Virus record (IMG/VR): IMGVR_UViG_3300034121_000350
Coordinates: 1-38,424 of that record
DNA from: a virus
Reading direction: 5' to 3' (one strand)
DNA: 38,424 bases
Shown here: positions 25,205-32,729 of the stretch, one piece after another
Layout: the number at the start of each line of letters is the position of its first letter
How positions within the stretch are numbered: position 1 is the stretch's first letter
Translations under genes and position numbers: made by a program
Notes under the pieces: model-generated
Databases searched by the model: none
What the model saw: only the letters and a program-made list of their open reading frames with translations
What the model was told of the DNA's origin: nothing

Positions 25205-25366
25205 CTAATCGTCGTAGTTGTTCGCATACCTGCCGTGGTTGAATCCTCTGTCCCACTCCATCGCGTCAATGCTGCCCTGTGCATATGGATTCAGCCACTC
25301 GATATCGTCGATGCTTCCACGCATTGCGACTCCCATCTTGCGGCCCTGCCAGTACGCTTCGCTCAT
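25205..25366 (-). CDS. Small RMF/CrpP-like protein, 53 residues
   Basis: The frame opens at ATG 25366 (TGATG overlap) and ends at TAG 25205. The residues 'YWQGRKMGVAMRG', 'NPY' near 26-28 and 'WDRGFNHGRY' follow the G..A...G....NPY.....W..GF..G pattern of ribosome modulation factor-like domains, also seen in other phage proteins. If real, it may bind ribosomes or nucleic acid. It is too short for standard calling limits but has no alternative gene in its space. Confidence 0.6.
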   Translation of the reverse strand: MSEAYWQGRKMGVAMRGSIDDIEWLNPYAQGSIDAMEWDRGFNHGRYANNYDD

Positions 25367-25632
25367 CAGTTGCTTGAATCTGAAGGTTTGAATCCGTCAG
25401 CTTCGGCATCAGAGAGAGAGGGAATGCCTATCTGTGTTGTCTGTCCTACGCGATTGCCGAACTCAATGCGAAGGAGCCGCAGATCATCCACCAGCTGCTG
25501 TATCAACTCGGCGTCCTTGGCGCGGGCAGCTTCGTAGATGTCGCGTATCATCTTGGCCCCAATCGGTATCACCAGCTTCGGGTCATTGATGTCCTCATCA
25601 CTCAACAGCGGCTCTCGTTTCGTATTGCTCAT
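25366..25632 (-). CDS. Small helical protein of unknown function
   Basis: The 88-residue protein is helical ('IRDIYEAARAKDAELIQQLV' near 29-48, 'DDLRLLRIEF' after). It ends in a Ser/Asp tail. It lies in the early operon between a membrane protein and the RMF-like gene. No family recognised. Confidence 0.6.
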   Translation of the reverse strand: MSNTKREPLLSDEDINDPKLVIPIGAKMIRDIYEAARAKDAELIQQLVDDLRLLRIEFGNRVGQTTQIGIPSLSDAEADGFKPSDSSN

Positions 25633-25859
25633 CGCGTCTGCTTGTAGTTGACGTAAGACATCCCAAAGAGAACAGCTTCAATCGCTGCGGCCATGATGAA
25701 CGCCACCCATCCAGCTTCGTCGATGGTCGCTGCTCCTGCTGATATCATCGCGATCACCATTGATTGAATCAACGCGAACGCCACCCATGACGTGCGACCG
25801 AATCCCGTTGGACGCGTCAGGTACTGGAAGAAGGTTTCATTCTGCTTCATGTTGGTCAT
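25629..25859 (-). CDS. Small membrane protein with two TM helices
   Basis: The 76-residue protein has two hydrophobic spans (about residues 25-45, 'WVAFALIQSMVIAMISAGA', and 50-68). Such early-region membrane proteins can act in superinfection exclusion, but nothing here shows it. Overlaps its neighbours by 4 bases at both ends. Confidence 0.6.
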   Translation of the reverse strand: MTNMKQNETFFQYLTRPTGFGRTSWVAFALIQSMVIAMISAGAATIDEAGWVAFIMAAAIEAVLFGMSYVNYKQTR

Positions 25860-26122
25860 GTTGTTTGTGCGAGTTCCGAAACGGGCAGCAGCATCTTCAG
25901 TCTCTCAAGGTGTGAAGACATCACGATCAATCGCACATCGTCTTCATGCGCCTTGCACCAGTCCTTCACGCGATCGTCGTTAGCCACCGGATAGCTGTGC
26001 AGGAACTGCTGCGCTCTGATCAGTGCAACGTTCAATCTTGCCGCGTCCTTCCTCTTGCTGTAGCCCTGCGTGATAGCCCTCTGACGCTGCTGTACTGCGT
26101 CACTCAGCTGTTTCCTCAACAT
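25856..26122 (-). CDS. Small basic helical protein
   Basis: The 88-residue protein starts 'MLRKQLSDAVQQRQRAITQ' and is helical and charged throughout. No motif was recognised. It overlaps the upstream gene's 3' end by 23 bases. Confidence 0.55.
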   Translation of the reverse strand: MLRKQLSDAVQQRQRAITQGYSKRKDAARLNVALIRAQQFLHSYPVANDDRVKDWCKAHEDDVRLIVMSSHLERLKMLLPVSELAQTT

Positions 26123-26294
26123 CGTTCTTCGGTGTTTGTAGCTTACCTGCCAGCAGTTGGTGCGCCCGTTCGATGTCGTTCGTCCATACTTCGCGACCGT
26201 CCTTCTTGGTTACGACGAATCGCAACTTGGAACCAGTATCGACCATCTCAATCATGCCGTTCTCGTCTGCGTAGATCAGTTCGTCTTCCATCAT
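26100..26294 (-). CDS. Small protein of unknown function, 64 residues
   Basis: ATG 26294 (MMEDELIYADENG) overlaps the exported-protein stop as ATGA, which is why I prefer it to the longer frame from 26342. The protein is strand-rich early ('MIEMVDTGSKLRFVVTKKDG') with a short helical end. No family recognised. Confidence 0.55.
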   Translation of the reverse strand: MMEDELIYADENGMIEMVDTGSKLRFVVTKKDGREVWTNDIERAHQLLAGKLQTPKNDVEETAE

Positions 26295-26725
26295 TTCGAA
26301 AGTAGTGTGACGCTGTTTCCTTTCTGCTTCATTGACAAACAAAGCACGATCGTATCACCGTTCACCAGGAACTGGTCGTGTACCTTGACCGATGCCTGAT
26401 CAAGACGCAGCATCACAGACATGGCTTCATAGTCCGTCATTGATACAACGCTCTTCGGAAGCACCACCTTGTTTACCGATCTCCCAAGGTGCTTGTGATC
26501 TCTCTGCATCATAACCATCAAGTTCGACCAGGTTCCCAGGCAGTCAGCGGTTCCTACGATGCTGGTTGGGTAAGGCTTGAATGCGTGGCCGTCTGAGAGA
26601 TAGAACGCCTCGTCGTTCATCGGCTTAGTGCTGGTCGCTTCATGGTAACTCTCAAGAAGTTCCTTGACCTGTCCGTGTGCCATCTGTGTAAAGAGAATGG
26701 CGATTGCTACTGCTACGTGTTTCAT
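26291..26725 (-). CDS. Exported protein of unknown function in the early region
   Basis: The 144-residue protein starts MKHVAVAIAILFTQMAHGQ, a cleavable signal peptide with a likely AHG/Q site. The mature part has no cysteine pair beyond C62-type singles and no motif I know. ATG 26725 follows an AACACACACAC leader, one of the (AC)n leaders of this genome. An exported early protein suggests periplasmic or surface action, perhaps superinfection exclusion. Confidence 0.6.
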   Translation of the reverse strand: MKHVAVAIAILFTQMAHGQVKELLESYHEATSTKPMNDEAFYLSDGHAFKPYPTSIVGTADCLGTWSNLMVMMQRDHKHLGRSVNKVVLPKSVVSMTDYEAMSVMLRLDQASVKVHDQFLVNGDTIVLCLSMKQKGNSVTLLSK

Positions 26726-26735
26726 GTGTGTGTGT

Positions 26736-28016
26736 TTAGAATGGTGCGTGATTCTTGTCCGGGTGTGGTATTGTGAACTCGTCATCGGGTTGCGCCCAGC
26801 TTGGCGGGCTGCTCCTGCCGACGATGCCGTAACGCATCATGCAAGGTGTAGTGATCTTACCTGGTCTTCCGTTCCGATTCTTAAGAACATCAATGGTCAT
26901 CTGATCAGCATCGCGCGACAGGTGTATCCTGACGTGGGCATCTTTCTCAAACTGAATCGTGCCGTGGTCTTCACCCTGCTTGTTGACGTGGACGATCAAA
27001 AGAATTGGAACGTTCAGCTTCCTCGCTGTTGACCGAATGCCCATCGATATGGCTTCCAGTTCCTGCACCTTGTTGGTGTATAGCTTTCGGTCTGCGCTCA
27101 TCAGCTGTGCGTAGTCCACGACTATTAGACCTGCTCCGTTCTTCACTCTGTTCTCCGCCTTGGCTGCGAACTCGTCAATGGTCATGCTGCCACTATCGTC
27201 TATGTCGAGCGTGCCAAGGATGTCACCGTAGTTCGATGCCGCCTGTGCCAGCCTGTTGCGCTCCTGTGCCGTCATCCGGTCTACCATCACCGACTGAATG
27301 TCCACCATTGCGATCTGACATAACGCTCGCTTGATCAGTTCATCAGCGGGCATCTCCAGCGAGACAAACCACGGTTTGATTCTTGGCATCAGGTTGAGAA
27401 CCACCGACAGAACGAACGCCGTCTTGCCCACTCCAGGGTCTGCACGAATCGCCACCACATTGCCGGGAAGAATCCACACCAGCGAATCCAAACCTGCCAC
27501 CTGTAGGTATGTCGGTGAAGGTCTGTCGCTGCTGTTCATCAATTCGAACGCTCGTGTTCCTGCGTTCACGTCCGGCTTGTCTTCCGCCATTGATGCCTTC
27601 GCCAATGCCCGCGTTGCAGGTGCGATCAGTTCGGTGTATTCCTTCCCTTCGATGGTCCCGCGAACAAGTTGCTCACCAGCATCCTTCAAGATTCTTGAAG
27701 CGTAGCACTCACGGATGATTGCAGCGTGTGCTTCGAAGTTCCTTGGTGCTGAAACTCTGAGCGTCCATCCGACCATCTTCGCCATCGTCTCGCCGATTCC
27801 TGCGCTCTGCTCTCGCTGTAACTGCACAGCGATGGTCAGCAGGTCCACGCCTGTTCCTCCGCGCCATACCGAAAGACAGGCTTCGTATGCTTCGCGGCAT
27901 TCGTCATTCCCGAAATGTTCTGCTCTGAGTATCTGTGCAGCAGTAGACATCACCGCGTGGTCCAGCAATATCTGCCCGATCACTATCTGTTCAACGTCTG
28001 TTGGTATCAGTTCCAT
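26736..28016 (-). CDS. Replicative DNA helicase, DnaB family
   Basis: The 426-residue helicase has Walker A 'DPGVGKTA' (193-200), 'SLEMP' (219-223), Walker B 'LIVVDYAQLM' (297-306) and arginine-finger-side 'HLSRDADQMTIDVLKNRNG'. An N-terminal helical domain (1-150) is present, as in full DnaB. It unwinds DNA 5' to 3' at forks. It starts 2 bases after the initiator gene, whose product likely loads it. Confidence 0.93.
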   Translation of the reverse strand: MELIPTDVEQIVIGQILLDHAVMSTAAQILRAEHFGNDECREAYEACLSVWRGGTGVDLLTIAVQLQREQSAGIGETMAKMVGWTLRVSAPRNFEAHAAIIRECYASRILKDAGEQLVRGTIEGKEYTELIAPATRALAKASMAEDKPDVNAGTRAFELMNSSDRPSPTYLQVAGLDSLVWILPGNVVAIRADPGVGKTAFVLSVVLNLMPRIKPWFVSLEMPADELIKRALCQIAMVDIQSVMVDRMTAQERNRLAQAASNYGDILGTLDIDDSGSMTIDEFAAKAENRVKNGAGLIVVDYAQLMSADRKLYTNKVQELEAISMGIRSTARKLNVPILLIVHVNKQGEDHGTIQFEKDAHVRIHLSRDADQMTIDVLKNRNGRPGKITTPCMMRYGIVGRSSPPSWAQPDDEFTIPHPDKNHAPF

Positions 28017-28018
28017 CT

Positions 28019-28798
28019 TCAGATCATTTTATCCATGCCCATGACTGCCCATTGCTCACGGGGGACCATGTCTTTCGTTATCGGTCCACCTGGTTCGATG
28101 CCGTACTTCGATTCGATCTCCAGCCGGATTCTCTTCTGCTCGCTCATCTTGTCTTCCGGTGCTATTTCGAATGGCTTGCCGTTCTTCGGTGCAAGGTCTT
28201 TCGGGTCAACCGGGAATCTCCATCCCTTTGCCATTGCAAGGTTAAGACCGTCAAAGCATTCTTCGCCCTTCGTGTAGTACTTCGCAAGAAGGTTCACCGC
28301 GTGCTGCTCTGTGCTGTCCGACTTGTACTTGGCCCGATGCGTTGTGAGTCGGTACGCCTTGAACTCTTTCCAAGTCTTCAAGACGTTTGGACCTGCCCAT
28401 GCGGGCCACTCAATTCCACTACGTGCATTCTCATTCTCATTCTCATTTACATTAACATTTACATTGGGGGTTCGCTTGGGGTTTCGCTGGGGTTTCTTTG
28501 GGGTTTCATCTTGTATCCCCTGTGGGGTTTCGGTGGGGTTTCCTTGGGGTTTCTTTGGTCTTCCTCCCTTGCCTCCGTGCTGCGCTCCCTTCTGCCCGTT
28601 CTCCCACTTACGATAGTTGGCATCCACGTTAGGCTTGATCAGTTGCCACACGACCTGTGCGATGCCATGCAGCTTCGGCTCTTCCTGGTTCAGACCGTAG
28701 TGGATGATCGCTTCGTACAGCGCGACCTTCACATCAGCGTCAAGTTCCTTGATCGCCTCGTACCAGCTGCGGTAGATGATTATGCTATCTCGCGTCAT
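28019..28798 (-). CDS. DUF6291-like replication protein containing the candidate origin
   Basis: The 259-residue protein has an N-terminal helical domain ('YRSWYEAIKELDADVKVALY', about 9-28, and 'VVWQLIKPNVDANYRKWENG'), then Lys/Pro repeats (about 78-108), an NVNVNVNENENENA tract (about 112-125), and a C-terminal helical domain. It is next to DnaB, so it is probably a replication initiator or helicase loader, resembling DnaD-type organisers. Its middle contains iterons that are conserved as DNA in all three frames, listed separately. The start is ATG 28798; the 117-bp space upstream holds promoter P4 and a possible 31-codon frame. Confidence 0.7.
   Translation of the reverse strand: MTRDSIIIYRSWYEAIKELDADVKVALYEAIIHYGLNQEEPKLHGIAQVVWQLIKPNVDANYRKWENGQKGAQHGGKGGRPKKPQGNPTETPQGIQDETPKKPQRNPKRTPNVNVNVNENENENARSGIEWPAWAGPNVLKTWKEFKAYRLTTHRAKYKSDSTEQHAVNLLAKYYTKGEECFDGLNLAMAKGWRFPVDPKDLAPKNGKPFEIAPEDKMSEQKRIRLEIESKYGIEPGGPITKDMVPREQWAVMGMDKMI
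28428..28466 (-). repeat. AT-rich hexamer array, candidate unwinding element
   Basis: Seven AATGNN units run in frame (AATGTA, AATGTT, AATGTA, then AATGAG repeated), encoding the NV/NE tract. The block is AT-rich and sits directly beside the GAAACCCC iterons, as a DNA unwinding element would. Confidence 0.55.
28467..28553 (-). repeat. Seven 11-bp iterons (GAAACCCC), candidate replication origin
   Basis: GGGGTTTC on the plus strand occurs at 28478, 28489, 28500 and, after a gap, at 28524, 28535, 28546, with a degenerate copy at 28467. Spacing within each block is exactly 11 bp, so the copies lie on one DNA face. Because 11 is not a multiple of three, the copies are read in all three frames (ETP, KKP, RNP), so the protein sequence cannot explain the conservation. 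Iterons inside the initiator gene are the lambda O arrangement. Confidence 0.7.
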
Positions 28799-28880
28799 GG
28801 CAAACGAAACGCCCCGCAGGTACTCGCGTCCGTGCCAGCGGATGCTTTCCCATTGGGGCGGTATGTTGGTTGTTCTTCAT
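28785..28880 (-). CDS. Possible 31-residue leader frame
   Basis: An ATG at 28880 opens 31 codons overlapping the DUF6291-like start by 14 bases. It is basic and has no recognised motif; it may be a leader peptide or chance. Confidence 0.3.
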   Translation of the reverse strand: MKNNQHTAPMGKHPLARTRVPAGRFVCHDAR

Positions 28881-28915
28881 CGCTGTCTGGCACCAGCGGT
28901 CACTTGCGTGACGCG

Positions 28916-29323
28916 TTAAAGATAGAAGTTTCTGATTCTCGTCCAACGTCTGCTCACAGCACCAATGCTTCTGTTCAACTGGCCCGCGATGATCTCCCAC
29001 ATATGGCCTTGGCGGTACAGGTACATGATAGCCTGGTCCTCCGCTAACGACCACGGCAGTTCCTCTTTCAGCGTTTGACGCTGCGTCTTTCCGGGTCGCT
29101 GGTCAAACAAATCCCAGCCACCGTGAGCTTCGTGATAGACCGTTGCTGCCTGTGCGTACTGCTCGTAGGTCTGATATCCAACGCGCTCACCTGCCTGTCT
29201 CTCTTCGTCGGACAAGGTGTGTATCTCACCGTTCAACTGGTAGGTGTATAGACGTGGTGGATAGGTGGATTCGAACGCATCGTCCTCGTTCATCTTCGAC
29301 GGAAGTACCATGACGCTGCTCAT
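28916..29323 (-). CDS. Myb/SANT-like DNA-binding protein
   Basis: The 135-residue protein ends with a three-helix domain: 'LPWSLAEDQAIMYLYRQG', then 'MWEIIAGQLNRSIGAVSRRW' (about 107-126), with the W-spaced Myb pattern. The N-terminal half is acidic and unrecognised. It may control the origin or the adjacent promoter. Its stop lies within promoter P4. Confidence 0.65.
   Translation of the reverse strand: MSSVMVLPSKMNEDDAFESTYPPRLYTYQLNGEIHTLSDEERQAGERVGYQTYEQYAQAATVYHEAHGGWDLFDQRPGKTQRQTLKEELPWSLAEDQAIMYLYRQGHMWEIIAGQLNRSIGAVSRRWTRIRNFYL
28917..28946 (-). promoter_or_regulatory. Promoter P4 upstream of the initiator gene
   Basis: TTG at 28946-28944, a 19-bp spacer and TATCTTTA (28924-28917) match the Bacteroidetes -33/-7 pattern except for the last base. 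It lies within the end of the Myb-like gene, 118 bases before the initiator start, and would also drive the helicase. It lacks the ATGTTAAA element of P1-P3. Confidence 0.5.
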
Positions 29324-29658
29324 GGCTTTGGGTATTTACGAAGTAGTTCATTTGTAACATCCCACGCCTTTTGAACCAAATCAACAGTATCGATTACAAC
29401 GTATTCAGGAGGGTTGTCATCCTGCATCAATACGCGCTCGGATATCCATGCAACCAATAGCATTTGCAGCGCATCCCGTAACTCATCCCGCTGTTCTGCG
29501 ATTGGCTGTGCTACTTCTTCAATGGCGGCAAAGTAGGCTTCCTTGTGTATCACGTAGGCGTGTCTCTTTTCGGCTGCGTCATCGCCAAAAAAGAAAGTAT
29601 CCACATATTCGTTAGACCGCTTCGTGGCCAGTTCTTCGGCGTTTAGTTTGCTGCTCAT
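29320..29658 (-). CDS. Helical protein of unknown function
   Basis: The 112-residue protein is helical and acidic ('EVAQPIAEQRDELRDALQML', about 48-67). It overlaps the YqaJ stop and Myb start by 4 bases each. No motif recognised. Confidence 0.6.
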   Translation of the reverse strand: MSSKLNAEELATKRSNEYVDTFFFGDDAAEKRHAYVIHKEAYFAAIEEVAQPIAEQRDELRDALQMLLVAWISERVLMQDDNPPEYVVIDTVDLVQKAWDVTNELLRKYPKP

Positions 29659-30431
29659 TGTATCATCGCTTTAAGACGTTCCACCTGCCGATCACATTCC
29701 TCGTTCGCCCTTGCCAAAGTTGAAAGCAACTGAATCGTAATCTCGTCAGTCCTTTCGAATCGCTTCGCAGCGAAGTAGTAGCCGTCTGAATCGAACGTGT
29801 ACGACCAAGGGTAAAGAGACTCCTGGCTGTGCAGTTCCGCCCGTTGGTCGATGAGACTCTGCACTTCTTCTCGCTCGTCTTCTTCGAACTTGCGAATCGA
29901 AAGACGGTCGGTAAAGTAGACCAGCCAGCAGGTGTTCAGTTCGCAGCAAAGGCTCTGCGTCATGATCTGCCATGCGTAGTCCTTGTCCCACGCAAGCAAC
30001 GATTCCCACGAGCCGTCTTGAACTTCATCCTGGAACAGAAGCACATCGGCTGCGTTCATTGGACACTTCAAATCCATCGTGGCGGTCCCTTGATCAACCA
30101 GGCCATCCGGTGTCGCACCGATGAAGGAATTAAACTCTTGCCACGTTGTGACATCAACGTTCCGCCAATGCCTGTTCAAGAGATGCAGAGCAGCAGGTTC
30201 AAGCAGTAGGCCACGGCGCATCGCTTCCACTTCGCTGCCCCGTATGTACTGACCTGTCAGCCGTTCGATTGCTTTGATCTTGATCAGCTTCATGGCTGTC
30301 GCTGACCATCCACCAGCTTCGCGGTCTGCTTTGCTTCTTGGCGATGTCATCAACTGCCCGATGGTGCTGGCCGTGAACTTCCCCACCCGGGTCTGCTTCC
30401 ATGCCACGTCTTGTGCCGTTAGCGCGATCAT
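29655..30431 (-). CDS. YqaJ-type exonuclease
   Basis: The 258-residue lambda-exonuclease-fold protein has 'RRGLLLEPAAL' (72-82, catalytic Glu78), 'GATPDGLV' (105-112, Asp109) and 'MDLKCP' (119-124, D-x-K). These residues form the metal site of the PD-(D/E)XK fold. It degrades 5' ends of duplex DNA to give a 3' strand for the RecT annealase encoded just upstream. Confidence 0.9.
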   Translation of the reverse strand: MIALTAQDVAWKQTRVGKFTASTIGQLMTSPRSKADREAGGWSATAMKLIKIKAIERLTGQYIRGSEVEAMRRGLLLEPAALHLLNRHWRNVDVTTWQEFNSFIGATPDGLVDQGTATMDLKCPMNAADVLLFQDEVQDGSWESLLAWDKDYAWQIMTQSLCCELNTCWLVYFTDRLSIRKFEEDEREEVQSLIDQRAELHSQESLYPWSYTFDSDGYYFAAKRFERTDEITIQLLSTLARANEECDRQVERLKAMIQ

Positions 30432-31192
30432 GCTCCCTGTGCTTGAAACGTGAATGTCGCTACGATGTCACGCTGGTCCTGCACCAGGTTCGGGTACTGC
30501 TCCAAGATCTCATCTGCGCTCACGCGTCCAATCACTTCGACCTGGAACTTGCACTCATCCATCTGCTTCTGCGTCCATCTGATAGACTGCTGCACCGTTG
30601 GCTTCGTCGGTGTAATGTCCTGCACTTCTTCTGCCGTGAGCAGTCCCATGCTGATCTCAGGTGCATAGGTCCGTACCCAAAAGCCCGCAGCCCGATACTT
30701 GAACATCTGCCCCGGCATCGTCAGCCACTTGCTGCCAGTTTTCTTCGACCATCCTTCCTGCTCGACCATTGCCCAAGTGATCCACGTTCCGTTTAGTCGT
30801 TCACCACTCGCTTTCTCCGTTGCCCATGCACGAACTGCGTAGTCCTTCGATCCTTCAACGCCACGCTCCTCGTAGCGCAATGCCGTGTACTTGCCGCAAT
30901 GGTTGACAGATGCAATGAGAAAGGTGCTGCTCCATCCTGGTCGGCCCTGCACAACGTACAGGTTCTGCATCACCAGCATCGGGTTCGCCCCGATGCGATA
31001 CGCCATGTCCAATGCAATCAAGCAGTTGCCAAGGTTGTTCACGCCTTGGTAGTCCTTGGGCACCAGCGTCGATTTGCACAACGCCATCGCCTGTCGCTGC
31101 GCCAGTTCGAATGCATCCTTGGTTCCGAATCCTGGCATCGTGTTGTTGCCAAGGTTTCCATCGTGGTTCAAGATCAGTTCTTCGTTCTCCAT
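30428..31192 (-). CDS. recT: RecT-family single-strand annealing protein
   Basis: The 254-residue protein has 'DAFELAQRQAMALCKSTLVP' (27-46), 'NCLIALDMAYRIGANPMLVM' (56-75), 'VVQGRPGWSSTFLI' (79-92) and 'GSKWLTMPGQMFKYRAAGFW' (146-165), the RecT core. It anneals the ends exposed by YqaJ. The leader is an (AC)n tract, and promoter P3 lies 20-70 bases upstream. Confidence 0.9.
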   Translation of the reverse strand: MENEELILNHDGNLGNNTMPGFGTKDAFELAQRQAMALCKSTLVPKDYQGVNNLGNCLIALDMAYRIGANPMLVMQNLYVVQGRPGWSSTFLIASVNHCGKYTALRYEERGVEGSKDYAVRAWATEKASGERLNGTWITWAMVEQEGWSKKTGSKWLTMPGQMFKYRAAGFWVRTYAPEISMGLLTAEEVQDITPTKPTVQQSIRWTQKQMDECKFQVEVIGRVSADEILEQYPNLVQDQRDIVATFTFQAQGA

Positions 31193-31211
31193 TGTGTGTG
31201 TGTGTGTTGTC

Positions 31212-31263
31212 GAAAGATAACAGTCAATGCACTCTTGCTAACATCGTTAGCATCATTTAACAT
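31212..31263 (-). promoter_or_regulatory. Promoter P3 upstream of recT
   Basis: ATGTTAAA (31263-31256), 14 bp, TTA (31241-31239), 19 bp, TATCTTTC (31219-31212). All three spacings equal those of P1 and P2, but the core boxes are weaker. The 7+3+7 palindrome TGCTAAC-GAT-GTTAGCA (31252-31236) covers the -33 box and may be an operator. Confidence 0.65.
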
Positions 31264-31507
31264 CCTGCCCTAACGGCTCGTAGCCCTTTGCTTCCAACGC
31301 TCGTTCCATTTGATCAAGGACTGGTTCCCATGCCGGACAAATCCTGCCGTTGCAGATAGCGCGAACGTGTTCCTTCGCCTTCGCCGTGTTCTGCGCCGAT
31401 GTGATGTACGGGATGTCTTCGAACAGCCACATATATCCTGGCCCTGTGCAGAGTCGTTTAATCCCGCTCTGCAAACGGAAGAGCCGTATCGTTACTTCGC
31501 TGTTCAT
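31253..31507 (-). CDS. Small protein of unknown function, 84 residues
   Basis: The protein has a strand-rich start ('SEVTIRLFRLQSGIKRL') and a helical second half ('AKAKEHVRAICNGRICP'). No motif recognised. Its last codons contain the ATGTTAAA element of P3. Confidence 0.55.
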   Translation of the reverse strand: MNSEVTIRLFRLQSGIKRLCTGPGYMWLFEDIPYITSAQNTAKAKEHVRAICNGRICPAWEPVLDQMERALEAKGYEPLGQDVK

Positions 31508-31992
31508 TTGTGATCGTTGATTTGTGCCGGGGCCAGGTTAGCCAGCAACGAAGCAGCAATACACACAGCTTCAGCGTCTGTCAGCTTCGCCTTCATCAAC
31601 GCGTCAGCACGCACCATCATGATCTCTCCTGCCTTGACCTGCACGCTGGTGTTGTCCTTCGACGTGAGCGTACTGCTTCGGGTCCGTGCAATCACAATAG
31701 ACTTCTTCAACTCTGCCCACAGCAGGTCGAACGGGTCCATAGCGTTCACCATGTCGGTCAGGTACTCATACGCCTTGTAGCTTTCTTCTGCACTTGCCGC
31801 GTGGATCTCAATCACCTGGTCCACGATGGTGATGCCGTACACGAAGACCGTGTCACCATCCGGACACGCACCTTCCCATTCGGTGTCCGTCTGTGTGTGC
31901 AAGGTCTTGATGTCATTGATCTGTGCTGCGCTCGTCGTGATTGTATGTCCGTAGTGCTTCATGGTTGGTTGGGTGTTACAGATGGTGTTCAT
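31504..31992 (-). CDS. Early protein of unknown function, 162 residues
   Basis: ATG 31992 overlaps the preceding stop as ATGA. An alternative ATG at 31962 follows an AC-rich stretch resembling the leaders of this genome, so the first ten residues are uncertain. The body is mixed, with 'DTVFVYGITIVDQVIEIHAA' and 'LWAELKKSIVIARTR', and ends in a helix with 'DAEAVCIAASLL'. No family recognised. Confidence 0.6.
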   Translation of the reverse strand: MNTICNTQPTMKHYGHTITTSAAQINDIKTLHTQTDTEWEGACPDGDTVFVYGITIVDQVIEIHAASAEESYKAYEYLTDMVNAMDPFDLLWAELKKSIVIARTRSSTLTSKDNTSVQVKAGEIMMVRADALMKAKLTDAEAVCIAASLLANLAPAQINDHK

Positions 31993-32246
31993 GGCTTGGT
32001 TGCTTTGGCGATGGCGGCGCGGGCCTTTACCATGTTCGCTGCGGACCACATATTTACAAGGTCTTCCAACGCCTCCAGCAACTCCGGGGCGGCAGCGATG
32101 AGGCGGGCGTTGGCAGCTTCCTCTTCAGTGGGCATTTCAATACCCATCGTGCAAATGATGGTGTCATCTGTGCGGACATCGTAGTTGACGAATGCCGGGT
32201 CTCGGACATCAGTGCGCCAAGGTCCGGGTGTGTGTTTCGTGTTCAT
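31989..32246 (-). CDS. Conserved phage protein of the HTPGPW/ANARLIAAAP type
   Basis: The 85-residue protein has 'KHTPGPWRTD' at 4-13 and 'EEEAANARLIAAAPELLEAL' at 41-60, a pattern I recognise from small proteins in many phages of unrelated hosts. The function is unknown. Confidence 0.75.
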   Translation of the reverse strand: MNTKHTPGPWRTDVRDPAFVNYDVRTDDTIICTMGIEMPTEEEAANARLIAAAPELLEALEDLVNMWSAANMVKARAAIAKATKP

Positions 32247-32249
32247 CGT

Positions 32250-32633
32250 TTAGTTGGTTTCGTTGAGATCGTACTTCTCCTTTAGCATCGCCTCGTCTTC
32301 TTGCGACAGCAGCGACATATCATGCGCCAGTCGTGCATCTTCTTCGTTCATCTCATCGGCAGAAATGAACTCCCACGTGTAGCCGTCATCGTGGTAACTC
32401 ATCTCCCCCAGCGTGAAGATCACAGCGTTGCCGTAGGTGATGCTCTTGTTATCGTCGCTCCACAGGTAGTCATCGCACTCGTCTGTCAGGTAGCCCATCA
32501 GCTTCAGACTGGCTTGTTCTGCGGTCCCGTCGAAGAAGCGACAGGCGATTCGTCGGCGGTGCTTGAACTTCGCGTTCCGTGCTGCCTGGTAGTAGTTCGT
32601 CTCACCGAATAGGTAGTAGGTCTTGCGTTCCAT
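32250..32633 (-). CDS. Acidic protein of unknown function
   Basis: The 127-residue protein starts after a long (AC)n leader and a GC-rich hairpin. The first half is basic and aromatic ('YYLFGETNYYQAARNAKFKH'), the second acidic ('EMNEEDARLAHDMSLLSQED'). No motif recognised. Confidence 0.6.
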   Translation of the reverse strand: MERKTYYLFGETNYYQAARNAKFKHRRRIACRFFDGTAEQASLKLMGYLTDECDDYLWSDDNKSITYGNAVIFTLGEMSYHDDGYTWEFISADEMNEEDARLAHDMSLLSQEDEAMLKEKYDLNETN

Positions 32634-32667
32634 TGTCGTGTGTGTGTTGTGTGTGTGTGTGTGATTA

Positions 32668-32720
32668 GGTCCGGCCCGCGCCCTTGCAACTTAAGGAACT
32701 ATGGGGGCGCGGGTCCGGCC
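32668..32720 (-). other. Strong GC-rich hairpin in a 5' leader
   Basis: CCCGCGCCC and GGGCGCGGG pair over 9 bp around a 21-base loop, with further pairing past a one-base bulge. GGTCCGGCC is present at both ends as a direct repeat. No T-tract follows, so it is not a typical terminator; the (AC)n leader and ATG of the next gene follow at once. Confidence 0.6.
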
Positions 32721-32729
32721 TGTGTGTTG

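Noticed and set aside
28428-28553. CRISPR array
   Set aside because: Repeats are 8-11 bp with no spacers and lie in a coding gene.
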